DNA from: Lunularia cruciata
Taxonomy: Eukaryota; Streptophyta; Marchantiopsida; Lunulariales; Lunulariaceae
Assembly: GCA_948567375.1 (NCBI GenBank)
Contig: OX419762.1
Coordinates: 7,384,001 to 7,448,000 of the forward strand
Direction of reading: 5' to 3'
Length of the DNA stretch: 64,000 nt
The position numbers and the translations under genes were made by a program. Positions 1-10,300 of the stretch are shown in pieces. The notes beneath the pieces are model-generated. The model was not told where the DNA came from. It did no database searches and was given only the letters and a program-made list of their open reading frames with translations. The number at the start of each line of letters is the position of its first letter. The stretch's first letter is position 1.

Positions 1-3000
1 CCTCAGGAGAACTCGCGTTAATTCAGGTCGGCAGATGTGACCATCTAGAAGACCACGCACAACGGAAGTTTCTTTCTCGATGCATGTGAAGAACTTGCGC
101 ATTGCAGAAGATCCGACAGCCGTTCGATTTCCACATTCTGGACAATGATCCGGCCATGGTGAATCGACACCGTCCTCTTCTCTCAGGGTATCTAACACTT
201 CGGAGGAACTAGAGAGGGCGGTTAAAAAGCTGGGGTCGATGATACCACCAGGGTATATTGAGGGTCCTGGTTGATATGGTAGGAACTGGAAGCCAAGATC
301 TGCCCAGTACGTCAGGAGCTGTCCCCAATCTCGGCCCTGAGCTCCACTTCCACTTTCAGCTTCCTCAACTGCATCCTTTACACGGGACCAGAACCTCTGC
401 CATTTCTTTTGTTGACATCGGGAAGCTTTCAACTCATTGTCGACAAACTCTGGACAATCTTGTGTCCATAGTTGTACAAACCACCTCAGAGCTTCCTGCA
501 GCACATCATCAATGGTTAGGAGGAGGGACAACGCGTCCAGTCGAAACTGATAAATCCAACAAGGAACCGTGAGAAGTACGGTGCAGTATCTAACTACTCA
601 AAACATTCTTCCTTTTGCTTTAGAGCTTGGGTATTGGACACAGATTTCAGGTCCATTGGTTAGCCAACTAAGGGGCTTTGGGGTCAGTCAATCATGTCTC
701 TCTGCGAGCGGAGTCCAAGGTTGCCGTAACAGATAGGATCTTATCAATTGGGCATGTGATACGACACATTGAGTAATGAAGATAAAACATGTCACATGTG
801 ATATTACACAAGTAACATTCAAGAACATGGAATTAGCGTAAACTCCCAGGGAATTGCATGAGACAGGTCAGAAGGACTACATAACTTACCTCAAATGACC
901 CAAATAGTTGAACGGCATCAAAGGGATTGTCGTCGAGAACAAAACCTGTAGTAATGAAGTTACATAACAGGAATTAGACAACAATATCAACGACAATCCT
1001 ACGCATGGAACAAACTTATAAGCATGCAACTTGTAAAGAAGCTTATACTTCGTCAGATTAACATAACCATCCACAGTCTCAGGGTGATAAAGCAAGGAGA
1101 AGAAAAGTAAGGTTAGGAATACTGACCGTAATAGAGAAAGAGGTTGTCATTGGTGCGAGGACCAAAAGACGCAAACAGTTCCTCTCCTTGTCTTACTGTT
1201 CTCTTTGCGATTATGTCTAGCTTGCCGTTCCAAACAGGTTCAGACATCCAATCAGCCTGTCATCAAATTTATCCACGTCCCTTTGTAAGCTCAGGACCCA
1301 GCTCCAATACGTTATCGGTGGTACTGCAAATGTAGACTAGTATCAAAAGATTTGCCTCACCTTGTATCGATAGTGATGATTGATCATATCCATGAAAGGC
1401 ATGAGCACATACTGTTCATACTGCTCATCCGGTTTCACTGGGAGAGTGAAGGCTCTACTGTGTACCATTGTCACTGCCCATTCTGCAAATTACATACAAA
1501 GCCCATCAGAGGCTAGGTTTTCAAACATGAGGTTCATTCTGACAATATGAATTAAAACATTTAGTTGCTCATTACAGTTTTTACTAATATGCTAGTCATT
1601 CAAGCCTCTCTCATGAAATGGTCCCAACAAGGTTGGTTATCTTACATGAACGTTGCCATATATGATCACCACCTTGTGGTCTTTCCTTCTTCATACTTTG
1701 ATCATATCATAATCAAGAACGTACCTCATTTTCAATCTCCCGCATAATTGCATCAGGTGCTGATGTACTCAATGTTAACTAAGTGATACAGATTGCTCAA
1801 CAGTCATTAAAGGACTGATTCAAGCCGGGGAAGAAGGGAGAAACCAAGGTAAGTGGCGGCCAAAGGACATATGATGAGAAAGAGACCACGATGATCTCCT
1901 ACATATGACACCAGGTAAAAATCTGAACCTGATATATCTACGTGTGCTTTTACAGTTATCGTGGAAACTCACTATAATCACTGTAGCTTGCGAGTGCCAA
2001 TTCTTCCGGGCTTAATCTGCTGAAACTCTCTTTGATAGCTTTTCGGACCTGAACAAGCTCTCTCATGACTGGCCACCACTGTACTTCCTTCAGTTCCTGT
2101 TAGGAAGCAATAAGATAGTGGATAAAGAAGTTTATAAACATTCAATAAAAACCTGGATCATATATTCGTATCCCGGCACTACTTTTAGGCTCATTCGGAA
2201 TGCTCACCAGTGAGTTCAAATGGATCGGAGTTGGAAGGTACTCGGGGAGAATTGATATGTAAGGAGCCCAAGCTGAATCATTACCCTTCGCTCTGGGAAC
2301 AAGCAACGCTCATCAGGACAACATAAATGGGCATGCAGACTATTGACGCTAGGCTTCCATTACCAGCTTCAGTTCACTATGAACAAGACAGGAATGGTTA
2401 CAACATCAAGAGGTTTGAAGAACTTGTTACTTCTCACGTAGCAGTCGGGCAGCTGCAAAATCCCATGCGTCAACTGCGCTGATACTACCAACAGAATCGT
2501 TGTTGAATAAACCGACAGTCATCTGCATGAAGATGCAACACCATTGGTTTTAGCATCTTATGTTGACAAAAGTACTTGCCAAACCAGGATGAACTACCAC
2601 AAAAGTTCGTCATGATCTGCAAAGTTGTTTCACTTATTACCTAATCAAAGCGAGAGACTTGACATGCGCATGAGACCTCAGACACGACACCTGACAGAGA
2701 AAATTTACTCACAGGTAGTGAGGAAAGAGTTTCGCCTTGAGAGATATCTCTCAAAGCCACAACTCCGCGAACTTTGGTTGGTAGTGAAAGCTCATCCTTG
2801 GCTGGAACTAGGATTTCAGTGACTGCTAGTCTTTCAGATATTGTCAAGTCGTGTGCTTCACACCACTTCAAAAACTGTAGCAGAGACATCCAGATAGGAT
2901 TTAGGCCAGTTATCCTGAAAGTCCTGAAACTAAATTAAGCTTATGCCATGTTGGAACTAAGCATCCATCTACCTCTCTACTCTGGTAGCAATCCTACAAC

Positions 3001-6000
3001 ATTGAAAACAAGATCAAGCACAGTGGCGCAGGTTATCCCAACCAACATACCCTTTGCAGAGAGCCGTGATCGTCTTCAGCCGGCAGCATCTCTTGAATGC
3101 TTGAATCGTCGTGGGTGATGTTTGCTCCACACGATACTGCGGAAAGCATTTCTGTGATGAAAATTTTAACAGAAGACCGATATTGAAGGGCTAGGTAATC
3201 ATGAAAACTCATCTGTTCTGTTTGCCAGCGACATGAGGAACAGGCTAGTTGGTCGTCCTCCAGTTCATTCATCCCTTCCCATTTCGCAGCATCTAGTAGG
3301 AATTTATCTTCGGCTAGATCGGTGGAAAATGAGTCGAGCACAGAAAGAAGACGCTGTCTTAAGAGTGACTTCGCAGACTTGAAAGCGGATTCAAAACGAG
3401 AATCCAAGGACCTCATACAATCCATTGTATTCCACTTGTGCCGAGATACAGTCTCACGTGAGATGGCCCGCAAGATTTCTTCCCATGGTGTTGTGCCGTT
3501 CTTTACAACAAAATCTATAGTAGTCATGGCCTGTACGTCTGTAACCCTTTCTAAGGCTTGCTTTGCGTAAGATAGTGCTGCAAAAATGGAAATTATGTAA
3601 TGGTTAACAAAACCATTTGCACCAATGGAGAACTCCGTCTCATCCAAATTGAACATCCCGAAGGATGACGCTTTTAGTTGTCGAAGATGAGCTGCTAATG
3701 TCCTCTTAGTGTCACGGGCAATTTTCAAAGTCAAGCATCGGTTGTTATTAATGGCCCCATCTGCAGATGAATACCACTCAACCAGGTCCTGAAAAGAAGT
3801 GCATTAGTTGGCTAGAAGAAGATGCAGGCTTAAAGGTCTTCCCAAACACTCACAAAACCAAGGATTCAAGTGTAATATGACTCCCTCCGTGCAATCTATT
3901 ATGCAATACAATAAATCGGGACAAGAGGTTCTGTATTCGGTGACTAGACGATGAAAAACGCATGTCCATCTTGACGATACAATTATTAGTCTATCACCAA
4001 ACCATATCAGAACCGAGACGCAGAAAAGTACATAATATGTGCTTACCAAGAGATCACGAAAAACTGTGAGTTTGTCCTGCTGGTTGATCTGAGAAACGAA
4101 CCCTGTTACCAAGTCGGGAAGATAAAGAATGTTACAATGGGTCGTCATGAGATTTGAGCTTTTCTATTTTAGCTATACATTACTTCCACGACATATATCT
4201 TACCCCGAAAGATAAACGTGTCTCTCATTGTGCTTGATGCATACTCCGCAGCAAGGGGCATTCCCTCCTTAACGCCATGCGACATAAGCTTCAACCCTTG
4301 GTTCTCTTCAGTGGCATAAACTGTTCATTCAATCGTCCAAAGTCAGCACTGACTCTGATAGTGATGCAAGCAAGACTATCAGAGATACAGGCAATGTGTT
4401 TGTTAAGGAGTCAGAAAAATTCCAAGCAAATCTTTGTTAAGAAGTTTCAAGAAATCCCACTGGAAGGAAAAGTAATAGCCAAGTCTCACGTCCTCGGTTT
4501 GTCGAACAGACAGTTGCAGGTCTTTACCTTGACCTTTTGCTCCGAAGCTAAGACCGAAAAATGGCAGGAGGTAATGTGCACTCTCCGGTGCTACTTTTTT
4601 ATCCATCTTGTCCACCTGGCATGCTGAACTATACACTACCGAAAGCGCCCAAGCTGCATGAACGATTCACAAGACCACAGTCAGGAGAAGGTTGTACCAA
4701 GACACTAAATTCATAGCTGCTTGAGAAGAAATCAGATTTTGCTTCAAGCCTCTATACCTCACTTCTGCAGAAACAAGTGACTAGAGTTTCAACATGCCAG
4801 ATTGGTAAGCATGGAGGTAATTACCGTATTCACTAAATTTTGCGCCTGAGATCTCGTCCGTACGAAGAGCCTGGTATGTCGCTTTTGCATACTTTCTTAT
4901 GGAGCGAACCTCGCTTTCTATGGTCCTGTCTTGAACATTATTCATTTCCTGCCAGACATAGACAAATGAGCCTAGCCTTGATTGCGTTATTGTTTGCAGT
5001 AAGAACTAGTTTGGAGACTTACAATGGAATATCAATGCTCCAACATCTGATGAATAAAAGCCATGAATCTATCAAGACAAACCAGTTCAGAGAAGAACAT
5101 CGGCAGAGAAACGAATTTTGGAAGCAGCTTGATATAAGAAGCCCATGTTGATTGATCTCCCCTGGACCTGTTTGTTTTTCCAAATGTCAGCAAACATAGA
5201 ACCCAAAACATGGACCACAAGATTACCACCATGAAAAAAGTTCACAGACCATTATTATTAGCATTTTCAAATGCATAAGTAGCTAAACTTGATCAAGATA
5301 ATTATGCGTGGTCAGCGACTAAGATTAGCGAGCTAAAACAGTCTAACCTCCTAGTTGGATTGTTCAGGGGCAATCTTTGTTGAGTTACTGTGGGGTTGAT
5401 GAGATGTAATGCTGGAAAGCAAATGTCCTGTGAGCGTCACTTGCAGTACTATCTGAAATTACGTTGGAGTTCATACCGTTCGCGTAGGAGCTTTGAGGCC
5501 AAACGGATTTCCCATGGTGCTTGATGTAATGACTTTGGATCTTGCGGTGTCCATAGATCTGACATTACAAGTCTCACCTGTACGTTGGAGATGTTAGTTT
5601 CCAAGTCAAAATTTAACTCAAAACATATCATAAAACCAACATGATCCCATGTGATACCAAACATATATCAAGTTTAGTGACTGCAGATTTCTTGAGTGTG
5701 TGAATATGGAACCCATTCGTTAGCACATGGTTCGATACCCACTTAAGACTGGACAAGACTTTACAAGGGATAAGCAGTAAATCCCTCATAACCATCATTC
5801 TAGTGGTGAGCAAGCTCTCCTGTTAGTTTGTACTTGAAAGAGTACTAGGATTTATTCCTGCATGTTCTATGTCAACATGAGTCCATCAACACTTGACACC
5901 AAAAAGAAGTAGCAGAACTTAATGCCTGCAGATGTGTGAGCAATGGAGTGTAGAACTCGTTTGAAGAACGGGGAATCCATAACCGCGGGTAAGTGATAAT

Positions 6001-6821
6001 CTCCAACGGAACAACGAAACATGCCCAACTATGAGAAACATGGTGATACAAGTGACGAGCAATTCTTTAACAGCAGATACAGTGTGGCAAGAGGTAATAG
6101 TGAAGTTTTCAATTAGAATACGTCAGACGGATCCATCTGTTGATGATTAAAAGAGTATTGGGAAGAAAAGGCCGCTAAGAATCCTCTGACAAAAAGCATC
6201 CCAAAATGAGGACAATGTACTTACTGGTAAGTCAAAAATGATGTCACCTTCTCTGAGATCCTGAACAGAGAAAGAGCTCACTACTTGTGAACCATCACTT
6301 TTCCACCAAGGTCTTCCCAGGTAAGTTAATGAGATTTTGGTCGGTGAAGAAGGGTTCCGTGTTCTGCTTGTAACCCACTTCATAAACTACACACATGAAG
6401 ATGAATCGCAGTTGAACGTCAACAGCTTTTCTTGACGCCCTGAATATATAAGGTTCAAAAAGTATTCAATTAGAATGTCTAGAAGCAATAGGTGGACATC
6501 ATAAACCCTAGAAAACTTAACTTCACAAGTAAAAGAACCTACTAAGAAGGTCTACAAGCCTACTTAGGCTCACAGAACACTCACCTTTTCCACTCGTTCT
6601 TCAGATTTTTCGAAGTCCCAGTTACTTGAGTTCTCTCGGGAAATGAGCTTATGGACCTTAGACCAAGATCTTCCACCACCCCACTTGTTCAAGAGCTCCG
6701 TTTTCCCTCTGCTTGCAAGCCATGATTCCAAAGTTCTGCTCCTGTGCGAGAAGTCTCTCTGTAATATTAACGTTTTCTCGGTCAGTTCACTAATTTTCAC
6801 AGACTCTGATTTACCAAGCAT
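1..6821 (-). CDS. Tandem two-unit SET-domain (Rubisco LSMT-like) protein, 3' end outside window
   Basis: This is a lysine methyltransferase-type protein of the plant Rubisco-LSMT/SETD3-6-like class. I built 18 exons by hand, all with GT-AG borders and consistent phases: 6585-6821, 6225-6386, 5900-6028, 5477-5577, 5083-5167, 4825-4948, 4528-4653, 4204-4320, 4047-4102, 3051-3788, 2713-2874, 2431-2522, 2208-2292, 1973-2096, 1361-1482, 1127-1256, 890-945 and 1-546 (open at the window edge). The product is at least 1,064 residues: an N-terminal extension (1-79), SET unit 1 (about 80-379), a helical C-lobe/linker (380-625), SET unit 2 (626-882) and a second C-lobe (883 onward). Unit 2 has RGVVALRDI, DMINHH (811-816) and GEELFASFG followed by YYG (862-864). 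Unit 1 lacks these catalytic residues. The ATG at 6821 is the best start seen; another upstream exon is possible. Introns run from about 100 to 490 bp. The alternative is two genes: reading through the donor at 3050 gives a stop after five residues, and an ATG lies at 2889. Confidence 0.8.
890..2874 (-). other. SET unit 2 (apparently intact) of the tandem SET protein
   Basis: Seven exons (162, 92, 85, 124, 122, 130 and 56 nt) encode FLKWCEAHD, RGVVALRDISQGETLSSLP, AVDAWDFAAARLLREK, SAWAPYISILPEYLPTP, AVTMVHSRAFTLP, the DMINHH motif, GEELFASFGPRTNDNLFLYYG and FVLDDNPFD. The order and spacing match Rubisco-LSMT-like SET proteins, where the NH and YYG motifs bind cofactor and substrate lysine. 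The exon at 1-546 that follows begins the C-lobe and holds a CPECG pair of cysteines near its 3' part. The substrate cannot be told from the sequence. Confidence 0.85.
4047..6386 (-). other. SET unit 1 (degenerate) of the tandem SET protein
   Basis: Eight exons (162, 129, 101, 85, 124, 126, 117 and 56 nt) encode a full-length SET-like unit. Recognisable pieces are FMKW near its start, FSVQDLREGDIIFDLP, WEIRLASKLLRER, STWASYIKLLP and YAWALSVVYSSA. At the site aligned with DMINHH of unit 2 it reads GLSFG (313-317), so the Asn-His pair is Phe-Gly. At the site aligned with YYGF it reads FRGF (359-362), so the conserved tyrosines are Phe and Arg. From the family, these residues shape the S-adenosylmethionine and lysine sites, so this unit is probably not a methyltransferase. 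That conclusion is inference from hand alignment. Confidence 0.75.
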
Positions 6822-7159
6822 TGAAAATTACATAGTCTTTCCTGATAGCCAGCACTCCAATGCTATGTTCGACATATTTACGTCTTCTTAACATACTTAA
6901 ATCTGATCAGATTAGCACCTATTCCACGTTTTCTTTGGATTAGATTTATGTTTCTCATCGAACTACTATTTCTGCTACTAAAAGCTGTGTCTAATTCTCA
7001 ATTATGTGTACATTAAGTCTCTTATCTTCTTAGTCTTCTTCCAGTGTTTCACGAGAATACTATTTCTTGATAAGTATCTACCATTTGCCGGACACTTCCA
7101 CCCACATTCCGAAAGGAACTGATGGATTTTGAATTCGTCAAAACAGTCCAATAGGGCCC
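6822..7159. other. Upstream region of the SET gene, no gene seen
   Basis: About 340 bases of moderate AT content without a convincing reading frame. It should hold the minus-strand 5' UTR and promoter of the SET gene, or a missed first exon. A possible splice acceptor lies in the minus strand inside the first exon (near 6778), so the first coding exon may differ from the one given. Confidence 0.3.
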
Positions 7160-7721
7160 ATGAGTTATGCAAAGGAGGGCGATGAGAGTAAAACTGGTGA
7201 TTTCCGTTTACAGGATCTCCTTTCGGCGTCCTTTCAGAAAGCTGGGAACGAAGAAAGTCGTAATTCCTCGAGGAATCAAGAGAGCTACCTCAAGATGTCG
7301 GGAATCGTTACTGTCGCAGACAATGTAGAACGTTTCTTGTTCTCACGAGTCACACACTGTAGGTAGAGGGCCTTACGCCTCTCATTCGACCCACAAGGAG
7401 GGAGCTCTGGCGAAATTACCCAAGTTCTAAGAGACGAACTCTCCACTGTACCCGCTGTGCCATTCCGATTGTTAAATATTCTGTCTCCTGATAGGAAAAT
7501 TTCCATTGGATAATCTCGGTCTGGGAGGGAACGAGGCAAGACCCCCAAATTTTGCCGAGCTGTACGACAGGATCTGTGATTTGATGCCCACCTACCGTGA
7601 TCTCCGAGTAGATGACTCTGATTCGTTTCTTAACCGTTTCTTCGGAGAAACCCAATCGCCACAAAGGAATACACGGACAGAATACTCAATCCGCATTCGT
7701 CTTACCAGGAGGAGGGGATAG
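7160..7721 (+). other. Possible unrecognised plus-strand gene, two open blocks
   Basis: Two open plus-strand blocks lie close together. One starts at an ATG at 7160 (69 codons including the stop, to 7366; polar, Ser/Glu/Asn-rich). The second is open over 7506-7721 and includes NFAELYDRICDLMPTYRDL and FLNRFFGETQ. Both read like protein rather than chance. I could not find one splice pattern that joins them in frame: a donor near 7361 and an acceptor near 7496 give a stop at the junction. I do not recognise a family. It could instead be upstream transcribed sequence of either neighbour. Confidence 0.25.
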
Positions 7722-8480
7722 AATCTGGGGAATTGAGATTAGGTTCTTGGCCACGAGTTGAAACATTAAGTTTTTATATAATAATCAACGTATCCACATG
7801 TCGTGGAGGCAAAGGTTCCTCGCCATCTTCCTGTAGCAACCCTCAAACTTCTGCTCACGCAAAAGAGGAACATTCTCCAGGCATTTCGGCCAGCTCCGCA
7901 TCCTATACATTGAACTCAAGACTTTCCCAATCCCATGATAACAGCTGGAAAATCCTGTTGGAAAGCCCCTCAAGTTCTACTCAAATTCCAGAAGCCCACA
8001 AACATTCACCCTCCCAATAGCGCGATTGAACTTAACACGCATTTCACGCCGCACTTCTGTATGTTCTCGGCGTCTCTCTGAGAATCCTACCGGAGGTGTA
8101 ACAGAGCCATCGACATCTATATATCTATACATCTACCAGGGTGGTGATCTTTTGGAAATCCAGATACGGTACGGAGAGCTACAACAAGTAACGAGTGAGA
8201 ATTTTATGTTCGGTAGGTTGTTACGGAGTAAGCTGAGCTATGGCGTCCTGACAGTGACTCCCCAACTCATAGGTACACACTTTCCCTTCACATCAATCCC
8301 CGACCTCCCAGCTCTGAAGCCAGATACGTAAATTGGTACACCTTTTGGGTTCAGATGGCGCAGTGTTGGCGACAAGAAAGACATAGCTTGCCCACTGTTT
8401 GGAGCCTTCCTTCCTCGAGTATGGCATAAACGACAGGAGAGCCTGAAGTCCGCGGAACTGAATATAGTAGTTTATTGTCT
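7722..8480. other. Gap between possible ORF and LST8, no gene seen
   Basis: No reading frame here looks like a known protein. Open stretches such as 7733-8020 are low-complexity, serine-rich translations without support. The region probably contains upstream regulatory DNA of LST8. Confidence 0.3.
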
Positions 8481-8484
8481 AGGA

Positions 8485-8490
8485 TATATA
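8485..8490 (+). promoter_or_regulatory. Candidate TATA box for LST8
   Basis: A TATATA run followed by a purine-rich stretch lies about 490 bp upstream of the LST8 ATG. If used, it implies a 5' leader of roughly 460 bases. The support is positional only. Confidence 0.25.
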
Positions 8491-8594
8491 GCGGAGGAGG
8501 AGAAAGGGGCTGCAGTGAACGCGCGACTGAACGTTTGAGCTATTCTCAGGGAAGGTCAGAGAAAGGATCTTTAGTTCCTGTCGTCACCATCCCA

Positions 8595-8810
8595 TCAGTT
8601 CTCCGACGAGAGGAGGGGTGAGGGACCTATCTCGTGCTTCTGCTGGTTGCTTCCTTCCCAATGACGAAGAGCGGCAGCATCCGCCTGTGCTAGTGCCACC
8701 ATAACCCACATTCTCTGACCGACGACGAGTTTTCCGGCCCTATCTGCGTCCACACCATTCACCAACTCGCGCCACTTTTGAAGAAGAAGAAGCGCACTAA
8801 GTGCATACAA
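8595..8810 (-). other. Protein-like minus-strand open frame, no ATG at its start
   Basis: A minus-strand frame of about 70 codons reads like real protein (for example KWRELVNGVDADRAGKLV and QRMWVMVALAQADAAALRHW) and ends in a stop at 8595. It has no ATG at its 5' end. A splice-acceptor-like sequence near 8790 could make it the last exon of a gene whose earlier exons lie above 8,810, overlapping the LST8 leader or gene. I do not recognise the family. It may also be chance openness in a GC-rich leader. Confidence 0.3.
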
Positions 8811-8983
8811 GCCAATTTCAGTGCTGAATTAGCAAGCACAATTCCCCTCTTCTCCTTCGCCGCTGATATTTATTATCAACCCTAGACCCCGATTGATTGC
8901 TTGCCAGGAGAAGCTTTTTAAGAAAAGGAGAGGCTGGTGAGCTCGCTTCATTGAGAGGAAGGTGAGAGAGAAAAGGAAGGGCA

Positions 8984-9931
8984 ATGCCGCATCCATCAGT
9001 AGTGTTAGCAACAGCGGGGTACGATCACACAATCCGCTTTTGGGAAGCCACGAGCGGTCGATGCTACCGCACTCTCCAGTACACCGATTCACAGGTGAAC
9101 AGGCTCGAAATCACACCCGATAAGCAGTACCTCGCAGCAGCGGGCAATCCCCACATCCGGCTGTTCGAGATCAACAGCAACCAGCCGACCCCGGTCCTGA
9201 ACTACGACACCCACACCAGCAATGTCACCGCTGTGGGTTTCCAGTGCGACGGGAAGTGGATGTATTCCGGCTCAGAGGACGGGACTGTCAAGATTTGGGA
9301 TCTCCGTGCCCCAGGCTGCCAACGGGAATATGAGAGCAGAGGAGCTGTAAATACAGTGGTTTTGCATCCCAACCAGACAGAACTGATTTCCGGAGACCAG
9401 AATGGGAACATCAGGGTGTGGGACTTAACAGCCAATTCATGCAGCTGTGAGCTCGTTCCGGAGGTGGATACCCCAATCAGGTCGTTAACCTGCATGTGGG
9501 ATGGGAGCTTGGTGGTAGCTGCTAACAACGTGGGAACCTGTTTCGTCTGGAGACTTCTGAGAGGCAGCCAGATGATGACCAACTTTGAGCCTCTCCACAA
9601 GTTGAAAGCCCACAACAGTTATATTCTGAAATGTCTGCTTTCACCGGAATTTTGTGAGCCTAATAGGTATTTGGCCACCTGCAGTTCGGATCACACTCTC
9701 AAGATCTGGAATGTGGACGGGTTTACGTGTGAGAGAGTGCTGAAAGGGCACACCAGATGGGTTTGGGATTGTGTATTTTCAGTTGATGGGGCATTTTTGG
9801 TTTCAGCTTCCTCGGACTGTACTGCGAAGTTGTGGGACCTGTCGACAGGGGAGGCTATCCGGACATATGTGGGGCACAACAAGGCCACTGTGTGCTGTGC
9901 GCTTCACGATGGAACTGAATCGACAGCCTGA
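8984..9931 (+). CDS. LST8: LST8, WD40-repeat subunit of the TOR kinase complex
   Basis: The 315-residue uninterrupted frame is a seven-bladed WD40 protein of the LST8/GbetaL family. It begins with [17 protein letters not shown] and carries repeat ends such as [40 protein letters not shown] and [13 protein letters not shown], in the order typical of LST8. Known family role: it binds and stabilises the TOR kinase domain, linking nutrient status to growth in the cytosol and at endomembranes. The length equals the usual length for plant LST8, and the ATG lies directly before the first blade. The lack of introns in the coding part contrasts with the intron-rich neighbours. The neighbours give no functional hint. 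Confidence 0.95.
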   Translation: MPHPSVVLATAGYDHTIRFWEATSGRCYRTLQYTDSQVNRLEITPDKQYLAAAGNPHIRLFEINSNQPTPVLNYDTHTSNVTAVGFQCDGKWMYSGSEDGTVKIWDLRAPGCQREYESRGAVNTVVLHPNQTELISGDQNGNIRVWDLTANSCSCELVPEVDTPIRSLTCMWDGSLVVAANNVGTCFVWRLLRGSQMMTNFEPLHKLKAHNSYILKCLLSPEFCEPNRYLATCSSDHTLKIWNVDGFTCERVLKGHTRWVWDCVFSVDGAFLVSASSDCTAKLWDLSTGEAIRTYVGHNKATVCCALHDGTESTA

Positions 9932-10300
9932 TGGAGCTGCTGCTGCACCAACACAACAATCTCATGTGTACAGAAAGATACCTCTCATATTTCCTCCCTC
10001 TCTCTCTATCTGTATGATGTTCCACAATTGTGTACAGATCTTTCTACCTACAGCCACACCGAACGAGAGTGTAGTGGATGCGAGAGGACCACAGCTGAAG
10101 CTGCTGCTACTGGAGGCGTGGTGGAGCAAACTGTCGGCTTGTATATTTTTCAGAAGGCCTTGTTGGACGAGGAGCAGATAGAGAGGGGGGAGGTTGGAAG
10201 AAGAAGAAGGAGAAGGATTGATTCACAGCGGACATGATTGGAAGCAACGGCTGCTGTGTGTCTGGCTTGTTGTTAGCTAGCTAGCTAACTACCGTCAGGA
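9932..10300 (+). other. LST8 3' untranslated region (probable)
   Basis: About 370 bases downstream of the LST8 stop with pyrimidine-rich and GA-rich runs and no coding signal. I saw no single clear polyadenylation signal. Confidence 0.4.
10272..10289. repeat. Perfect 18-bp palindrome
   Basis: The sequence gttagctagctagctaac equals its own reverse complement. It lies about 340 bp downstream of the LST8 stop, where it could form a small hairpin in the transcript tail or be a chance CTAG repeat. Confidence 0.7.

Noticed and set aside
2580-2616. Extra exon between SET unit 2 exons (minus strand, after a good acceptor)
   Set aside because: It would need a GC donor and shifts the phase so that the next exon meets a stop; direct joining of 2713 to 2522 is in phase.
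3322-3570. Plus-strand open frame of 82 codons
   Set aside because: It is the shadow of the long minus-strand SET-gene exon 3051-3788.
9202-9888. Long minus-strand frames inside LST8
   Set aside because: They are antisense shadows of a clear WD40 coding region.
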